This document shows, one piece after another, positions 57,491 to 64,000 of a stretch of 64,000 nt of DNA; the stretch's first letter is position 1; each line of letters starts with the position of its first letter. Below the pieces are notes generated by a model. The model saw only the letters and a program-made list of their open reading frames with translations. It ran no database searches and was not told where the DNA came from. This stretch comes from Molossus alvarezi (taxonomy: Eukaryota; Chordata; Mammalia; Chiroptera; Molossidae): positions 21,383,501 through 21,447,500 of the forward strand of contig CM073898.1 of NCBI GenBank assembly GCA_037176705.1, written 5' to 3'. Made by a program: the position numbers and the translations under genes.

Positions 57491-59093
57491 AAAAAAAATG
57501 ATGTGGGAGTGGTCAAAGGATTAGGGGAGACCCAGGAGCATAAGCTTGGAACCTAGGGGCATGGGGCCAGCTAGAAAAGCAAATCCCTTGAGAAGCTACG
57601 TGTGGAAGAGCTCCCCAGGGCAAGTGGCAAGTGCTTTATACGATTACCCATGGAGAAAAACGCCGAGGATTAAGGGGAGAATGATGAGGTTGGACTGTTC
57701 CAAATAGTAAACATTCCCTCATTACGGAGGATGGGGTGGGAGCGGCAGCGAGGGGCTGGAAGGCCATTGCAGGGATTCTGGGGAGAGATGGCGAGTCCCT
57801 GAATGAGGATGGAGAGGAGGCGGAGAGATTGAAGACAGAACCGAGAGATAAAATTAAAAGGGCATGAGGACTGGGTGTGGGAGGTAATGGAGGATGTCTC
57901 ATGCTCTTGGAGAAGATGACGAGGATGATGTGTGTGGTTTTAGGGTGGTTTCCATTAGGATTTTATGAATGGTGAATACACATAGTCCACATGCTGTTAG
58001 TTAAAGCAAAGCAAAGTTTTGATTTCGTTTCTCTAGAACTTCTAGCTGTTTCCAGAAACCACATGGGAGGCTGCTCGAGGTGGTTGTCACAGAATAGTTT
58101 CAGTAAATCTTTTTTAAAGTAGTTAACTTCAGGGCTCAATTTTTTTTTTTTTTTAAGGGATCTCTCATTGGCCAGCCTTGTTTTCTAGAAATTCTGTGCT
58201 AGAAAGTTGGACTTGAAATAACCTTCTTACCTCTGTCGTTTCTGTTGCTCATCTTAGGTCGGTAGCTTTCAAAACATACTTGCGACCATTGAGGTCCCCA
58301 GCACCCCCACCCCCCCCCTTTGTCAGGCAACAGCGTGGCCGTCACACTCCACAGAGGACGTCGTCTTTTTCTGCTTCCTGGCTCATCCTCATTCCCAGAA
58401 TGAAGTTATTTTCCACGAAGCCCATATTCTTCAGCCTTGTCGCTGTTGCCAGACCTCAGTGGACTGATTTTTAAAGGCTCTTTCCATATCCTATTGTATT
58501 GCCTGGACCATCTCCAGATCCAGTTTTTAATTTCCTATTGGCTAAATTTTATTTTTTTCTTTAGGCTTCGCACTCATCTTCCGTTAATCCTGGCTTCCCT
58601 CCGCTGCTGGGAGAGAGACCTTAATCCCTCTCGGGCCAGCAGCCATGCCATTTAAAAATTCCTTTGGGCAGCGGTTCAGCTGGTTCCACGTAGCTCAGCC
58701 CTGCTTCGCGTCTTGGCGGCGACGCGCCGTCTCGGGTCTGCTCCCTCCTTTCACGAGGCGTGAGGGCTGCGCCTCCCGAGCAGGCGCCCGGCTCCCTTCC
58801 CGTGGAAGCCCCTCTCCTTGGCTCTGTTTCCCCAAGGTTCTGGCACCAGATATTTAACCAGTTCCAGTTGGTCAGGAGGCCCTGGGCTGAAATAATGGAT
58901 CACTTCCTTTTTTAGGAAGAGGTCCAGAGAACACCAAAGCTAGACGTGGTCCTGGGACCTCCTGCGCTTCTCCACCCTCGATGCCCGACGACCTTTCCTC
59001 CCAGGGTCGCCTAGAAAAGTGTCATCTTCAGCTCTACAATACGTCGGATGTTTAGATTCCGAGTATGATGATACTTGATGACAAGGCCTTGTT

Positions 59094-59312
59094 TAAATTT
59101 TTTTTTTCTTTATTGATTTTAGAGAGAGAGAGGAAGGGAGAGGGAAAGAGAGATAGAAACATCGATGAGAGAGAACATCGATTGGCCGCCTCCTGCATGC
59201 CCCCCACTGGGGATTTGACCCACAGCCTGGGCAGGTGCCCTGACCGGGAATCGAACTGGCGACCTCTTGGTGCATGGGTCGACGCTCAACCACTGAGCCA
59301 CACCAGCCAGGC
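59094..59312 (-). mobile_element. Ves SINE, subfamily B, antisense
   Basis: T-run, 'ctttattgattttagagaga', 'gaacatcgattggccgcctc ctgcatgcc', 'ccctgaccgggaatcgaact ggcgacctcttggtgcatgg' and a head ending 'gagccacaccagccaggc'. Low divergence between its boxes and the subfamily pattern suggests a young copy. The T-run ending ag at 59121-59122 resembles a splice acceptor. Confidence 0.94.
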
Positions 59313-59529
59313 ATTTAAAGACAAGATGAGTGTACTTGGTTTAAACTGCAGGTCCGTCAGCCATGGGTCGGGGAGCTGCTCTCGGACCCCTGTCCACAGC
59401 GAATAGCTCCATAGTGCTGGCCGGGCTGGCAGTTTGGTTGGTTCTGTTCATCCTCTCGGCCTGACCTTCTGTGGCCATTGCCCTGGGGGGAGGCAAGAGG
59501 ACGTGCTGGGTGGAGCCACAGGCTGGGGT

Positions 59530-59700
59530 TCCGACCGTTCCCTCACTAGGCTCTGTTCCGACGCCAGCTCCACCACCAGCTGGTTCATAACCGGAGGCGA
59601 GTCTCTGCCCTCTCTAGGCCGCAGTGTTTGGTTCTTAAAATGAACGGTTTCAGACCGAAAAGCTTCCAAGTCCCCTCAAGTTGAGATGAACCATATCATT
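59530..59700 (+). mobile_element. MIR-like fragment, sense
   Basis: 'ccaccagctggttcataacc', 'tctctgccctctctaggccg cagtgtttggttcttaaaat gaac' resembles the MIR core with its cytosine-rich 'ctctgtgcctcagtttcctc' block. Weak. Confidence 0.4.
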
Positions 59701-59953
59701 CATCTAAAAACGCTTCAATGACAGGAAGGCTTTCCCTCTGGACCACACAATAACTGGGGATTTTTCTGTGAAGGATCCATTCACTGAGACGGGGGCTCTG
59801 TGTCCATCACTCTCGCGTTCCCTAGAAGCAGACAGAAGGCTCGTCAGTGAGCTGCTTCCTCCAACAGTACATGTGTCTTGCTCAGAGTAAAGAAAAAGAC
59901 GGTCGACAAAGATAGGACATGTTAAGAAAGTACAAAAAATAAGTACTTTTTTC

Positions 59954-60199
59954 TGTTTCTTTAATCCTCACTGGAGGAAATTTTTTCCATTGATTTTTAG
60001 AGAGGGGGAGGGGAGAGAGAGAGAGAAAAAAAACATTGATGTGAGAGAGACACACCAATTGGTTGCCTCCCATATGCACCCTGACCAAGGCCAGAGATCA
60101 AACCTGTAACCCAGGTATGTGCCCTTGACCAGGAATTGAACCTGAGACCCTTTGGGCCAAGGGCTGACGCTCTAACCACGGAGCAACATAGGCCAGGGT
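59954..60199 (-). mobile_element. Ves SINE, subfamily A, antisense
   Basis: 'aatcctcactggaggaaatt', 'ccattgatttttagagaggg', 'tgatgtgagagagacacacc', 'cccaggtatgtgcccttgac caggaattgaacc' and a head ending 'ataggccaggg'. The direct repeats are imperfect (aagtactttttt and aagcactgtttt). Confidence 0.9.
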
Positions 60200-62063
60200 G
60201 AAGCACTGTTTTCTTAAGTGGAAAAAACTGAGGAATGTATCTGAGAGAAGGGAAACCAAATCATTTAACTGAAGAAAAAAGTATACAAATACTCCTTTGT
60301 CCCCATATACATACTTTTCTGTATATAACACAGAGAATCTAATAGAAGTATTGAGGTCTTATGATGGATTTCATTGTTGAGGTGTTTGAACACAGCTGTA
60401 ATTTTTTGGTGAATAAGATTTAACTGATCCTAGTCCTTTTTAGAAAATCATGCCTCCTTTTCATACTTTTACCCTTTTTCATAGTTCACCTTACTTCAGC
60501 AAGAAGGTGATAGCATGTGTCCTGCCTTAAATCTCTATTTGAGAATTGAGGGTATATGGTTTGAGTTCTGCTTTCTGTGGAGAACCCCTGATAACAATCA
60601 GTAGGTTTTAAAACACTTTTCCTCCATTGAGAAAAGATACTAAATAAAAAGCATATGGATGAGAAAAAGTGATCTACCAGATAGATCAACGATTAAGACC
60701 CTCAAAGTGTGGATTTGTCGTTCACTGACAACTTTACTTCAAAATGAACTCCTGGTCATTCCAGATGCCCAGGACCCTGTTTTATTTCTCTTTCTGACAT
60801 TTATGTGATGTTGTTATTGGAGAATTCACATCAATGATCTGCTATCCTTGGTCTGTGTAATTCTTTATTGAATTCATTTCCATTGAAACAGTAATATTTA
60901 TATCTGCCTTGTTCAGTAACATATTAAGAGCAAAAACTTGCATGAGAAATCAGCAATTCTTACAGTTGCGTACCTACTTCATTTGGGTCGGATAATCACT
61001 CATCACTCATTTGGGCAGTGTGGCTGGTGATAATGCCTGCAAGGTTCATACAGATGCCTCGCAGAATTGCTTTAGTGATGTAGAAGATTTGCCCTTAATT
61101 AAGTGAGAAGAAAAACATATTTGGATCATTCAAAATTTAGTTTCATATTTAAAATTCAACTTCAGCAAAAACAGGATAGCTTTCCATTTCTGAAGCTTGT
61201 GCCTTGGTAGGACTTTTGTTCTTATCTAACCATAAGTCTTCTTAACATTTAGCTTTAGAGTTGATCTTCATTGTAGCAGTTCTCTGTGTCTCTTTATAAA
61301 CAGAACTAACAATGGAAAAATATCTCAGAGAGCTCACATCAAAGAAAAATCTAATGAAATAATGTTTTTTTTTATACAGACCATTAGTCAGAGAAGTGAA
61401 ACAAATGTCTTCTTATTAAAGCTATTACCTCACCTCATTGTTGAAAACATGAAACTGCTGAGAGTTACAGCCTATCCTTTTTATAAAATACTAGTTGTTG
61501 AAGAGCTAGTCTCCAGCAGGCATTCCACATTCGTTTTTCCTATTCATTCAAGTCCAAAATATTGCTCATCTAAACTTTGCTAATCACTGTTACAGTAAGT
61601 CTGAGCCTGCGAGACGCCCAGTAATTCATAACCGTCTCAGGACTTGCTCACCTTAGGGTCAGTTATTCAGTCCCTGAGCTGGCGATCAGTAACAAGTCAG
61701 CATCGAATGGCCTGGAATTAATAAAAAGGAAAGCAAGATATTTTATTTCCAAAATCCGGTCTGAAAAGCTACCAGATGTCCAGCACTGCTGCTTTGCCAG
61801 CCGCCATCCCGTTTCAGTAGAGAAGTGGGTGCTGGGAGCGTCAGTGGACAGTTCCCCACTCTAAGAAGTGGCCCTGATAAGCACAGCAGGGGCGCAGCGT
61901 GCTCTGGGAACAGAGGAGGGGCCCAGAATCTGCTCTTGGAGCTGCTACAGAACGTCTCTTAGATCAACTCCAGGGAGTTTCTGAGCGAAGCAGGTGGGGG
62001 TAGAATTTCTAGGAGAGGAGGGGTATGCACAGAATCAGTGAGAAAGTAAAGACCATGGAGTTT

Positions 62064-62334
62064 TCTTTCTTTCTTTCTTTTCATCCTCACCCAAGGATAT
62101 TTTTCCATTGATTTTCAGATAGAGTGGGAGGGAGGGAGGGAGGGAGGGAGGGAGGGAGAGAGAGAGAGAAACATTGATGTGAGAGGGACACATTGATTGG
62201 CTGCCTCCCATACGACCCTGATTACGTCTGGGGACCCAACCACAACTGAGGTACGTGCCCTTGACTGGAATTGAACCTGTGACTCTTTGGTCCAAGGGCC
62301 GACGCTCTAATTGCTGAGCAAAACCGGCCAGGGC
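62064..62334 (-). mobile_element. Ves SINE, subfamily A, antisense
   Basis: A ttct repeat, 'catcctcacccaaggatatt', a GGGA-repeat block, 'gatgtgagagggacacattg', 'gaggtacgtgcccttgactg' and a head ending 'aaaccggccagggc'. The perfect TSD gaccatggagttt lies at 62051-62063 and 62335-62347. Confidence 0.96.
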
Positions 62335-62559
62335 GACCATGGAGTTTCCAGAGAACTCCAGTATACTGATGGGCATGGAGCATTTATTGGGAAGGAGGTT
62401 GGCTAGGAATTGTGGCGGGACTTGCAGCCAGGAGCAAGCTGATGCAGCGGACTCTGTGCTCTGCTAAGGAGAGTGCTGGTATCCTCTGGCCAAGAAGAGA
62501 CGCTGAACATTCTGCGCGGAGGATTCACGCACAGGCTTTCTGTTTGGTGGGTAAAGGAT

Positions 62560-62830
62560 TAGAGGGAGGGAGGCAAGACTGGAGAGCAGAAAACCAATTA
62601 GGAGTATGAGTATCAGGAAAGTCAGGTAAATGGTAAGACAGGAGGGACCGGGGAGGAGGGGCATGAGAAGGATGACAGATTTCTGGTGACTGGTTAGATT
62701 CTCTGATGAAGGGAATATAGGAAAAATGGAGGAGATGGGAGGTGGGGAGTGGATAATAAGTTCATTGATTAGGAACATGTCCAATGGGTATTAGATAAAT
62801 CATTCTAAAGAACTGAGGTGGACCCTTGAG
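62560..62830 (-). mobile_element. L2 fragment, antisense
   Basis: 'gagggaggcaagactggaga gcagaaaaccaattaggagt', 'gaggagatgggaggtgggga' and 'gaacatgtccaatgggtatt ag' fit the inverted L2 ORF region. The start and end are approximate. Confidence 0.5.
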
Positions 62831-62924
62831 AAAGACTGGGAAGTCAGTGTAAAGGTGGTAATGATTGGTAGCTCCAGATGCATGGATATACCTGGAGCAG
62901 ACTGACGGGTCAGAGGGGTGGGTA

Positions 62925-63100
62925 GCGGGGTGCTGGATAAAACAAAGTGAAGAACGTAGCCAAAGAACATATAACGTAGCCCATGGACACAGACAGCAGT
63001 GTGGTTTCGGCCAGGGGAGGCCTGGCGGGCTGGGTGGAGGTGGGAAAGGGGTCGGGGAGACATCTGTAACAGTGTCAACAATGAAAAATAAAAAATTAAA
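62925..63100 (+). mobile_element. L1 3' end, sense
   Basis: 'cccatggacacagacagcag tgtggtttcggccagggg', a G-rich stretch, 'gacatctgtaacagtgtcaa caatgaaaaat' and an A-rich tail match the 3' UTR end of bat L1 as I know it. The same ending is found in the very short insertion at 38120-38193. Confidence 0.7.
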
Positions 63101-63142
63101 TGGGAACAGAAGCATTTCTGAGATTCCTTCCAGCCCTTAGAT

Positions 63143-63336
63143 CAGCGGTTCTCAACCTGTGGGTCGCGACCCCTTTGAGGGGGTCAACCGACCCTTTCAC
63201 AGGGATCACCTAAGACATAACAGTAGCAAAATTACAGTTATGAAGTAGCAACAAAAATAATTTTATGGTTGGGGGTCACCACAACATGAGAAACTGCCTT
63301 AAAGGGTCGCGGCATTCGGAAGGTTGAGAACCACTG
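63143..63336. mobile_element. SPIN-type hAT transposon (non-autonomous)
   Basis: The 194-bp element begins cagcggttctcaacctgtgg and gtcgcgacccctttgag. It ends 'gggtcgcggcattcggaagg ttgagaaccactg', so the ends are inverted repeats (cagcggttctcaacct / aggttgagaaccactg). The interior has 'acagttatgaagtagcaaca' and 'ggttgggggtcaccacaaca tgag'. A perfect 8-bp TSD, ccttagat, lies at 63135-63142 and 63337-63344, the hallmark of hAT transposition. The ends match the SPIN family described in tetrapods. Confidence 0.9.
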
Positions 63337-63625
63337 CCTTAGATCCCATGGGTGCGTGGGCAATGTACTCTTGACAGATGCCCATCGGGAAGTCTGAGAT
63401 TAGCAGCGCCGTGCCGAGTGATTTGATGACGCGTGCTGGTGCTCCTCACGGCTGTGATCGGTGCGTGAGCTGTGCTCCCAGCCTCGTGCGGACGCTGCAA
63501 ATCTCTCAACAGATTATGGAGTGTCTTGTTTGTGTTTTATGCTGCAAGGGAGATTCAGTTCTTTTTACATGTGAAATTATTTCATTGAATTTTCCATTCA
63601 AGTTGGGGAGATAAGCTATAGAGGC

Positions 63626-63644
63626 AAAAAAAAAAAAAAAAAAA
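63626..63644. repeat. Poly-A run
   Basis: An uninterrupted A-run of about 19 bases in intron sequence, with no attached element I recognise. Confidence 0.9.
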
Positions 63645-63954
63645 GGAAGGCTAAGAGGTGAGGGATTGTCCCACTAAGGTCAGGAAGTACAGTTTCCAAG
63701 GAAGACAGTGTTGTGTAGTAGATTTTAGACGTGCTAAGTTTGACATTACAAATGGATATGACTCAACATATGAAGATTCCTGGCTGGAGAGGAAGAATTG
63801 GGATTCATTCCGAGGACCGTGGTCATTGCAATTGGGAGAGTGTTGAAAGGGTGCCACCCTCTCAGGCCGGGACAGGTGAGGGCCAGACAGAGTGCTTACA
63901 GGTAGAAGAGAATAATGGTCTGTCTCTGGTTATGAAAGGAAGGGGGTGTTGCCC

Positions 63955-64000
63955 AGCCTGCCAGTGTGGCTCAGTAGACTGAGCATCATCCCATGGACTG
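63955..64000 (+). mobile_element. Ves SINE head, sense, cut by window end
   Basis: 'agcctgccagtgtggctcag' (A box) then 'tagactgagcatcatcccat ggactg' match the head of subfamily B copies such as 41778-41990. The rest lies beyond the window. Confidence 0.85.

Larger units (their letters stand above)
42561..64000 (+). other. LTBP1: LTBP1 intron, 5' part (at least 21.4 kb)
   Basis: From the donor gtaaga to the window end I find no further exon: no cysteine-spaced frame starting with D-x-[DN]-E-C after an AG. Repeats are listed separately. Stretches over 300 bases without anything I recognise are 42561-42820, 43030-44270, 44800-45200, 46510-47050, 47350-49420, 50470-51190, 52045-53640, 56670-57340, 57500-59090, 60210-62040 and 63340-63950. 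Within these, 52630-52860 is a GC-rich patch, and 63626-63644 is a pure A-run. Confidence 0.7.

Noticed and set aside
62131..62160. (GGGA)n tandem run that might be called an independent satellite or quadruplex locus
   Set aside because: It is the expanded purine block of an antisense Ves SINE with a perfect TSD.
1..64000. CRISPR arrays, operons, phage or bacterial mobile elements
   Set aside because: The spliced exons, SINEs and LINEs show vertebrate nuclear DNA. No spaced direct-repeat array or prokaryotic gene organisation is present.

Overview
The window is an internal segment of a vertebrate protein-coding gene from a bat. The evidence for a bat is the load of tRNA-derived SINEs of the chiropteran Ves type: about 26 copies in 64 kb, in two recognisable subfamilies. 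A hAT element of the SPIN family and another short hAT element also fit a microbat, probably a vespertilionid or a near relative. The exact species is not determinable here.

The only gene seen is LTBP1 (latent TGF-beta binding protein 1), on the + strand. Nine consecutive coding exons lie at 5974-6099, 7233-7358, 7889-8011, 11772-11891, 22864-22986, 29494-29616, 31736-31858, 38526-38648 and 42435-42560. Each encodes exactly one calcium-binding EGF-like (cbEGF) domain. Each is flanked by AG and GT and is phase 1 at both ends. Joined, they read 1113 bases (371 codons) without a stop. They form part of the central cbEGF rod of a secreted extracellular-matrix protein that holds the latent TGF-beta complex. 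The proline-rich linker and TB (8-Cys) domains expected upstream, and the further cbEGF and LAP-binding TB domain expected downstream, are not in the window. No promoter, terminator, RNA gene or second gene is supported.

The other 98% is intron. Bases 1-5973 are the 3' part of an upstream intron. Eight complete introns follow (about 1.1, 0.5, 3.8, 11.0, 6.5, 2.1, 6.7 and 3.8 kb). The intron after the ninth exon runs at least 21.4 kb to the window end. The introns hold layers of transposons of different age: L2, MIR and a CR1/L3 relic; old L1 fragments, one broken by a Tigger-like element; a young 5'-truncated L1; hAT and Tigger-type MITEs; and the Ves SINEs, several nested and many with clear target-site duplications (TSDs).

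Points for a second look: a SPIN-type hAT element with a perfect 8-bp TSD; two cleanly resolved SINE-in-SINE nests; a non-conservative Arg at a packing position in one cbEGF; a potential N-glycosylation sequon in another; and an antisense bias of SINEs that places splice-acceptor-like tracts inside LTBP1 introns. I found no evidence of a previously undescribed gene system.
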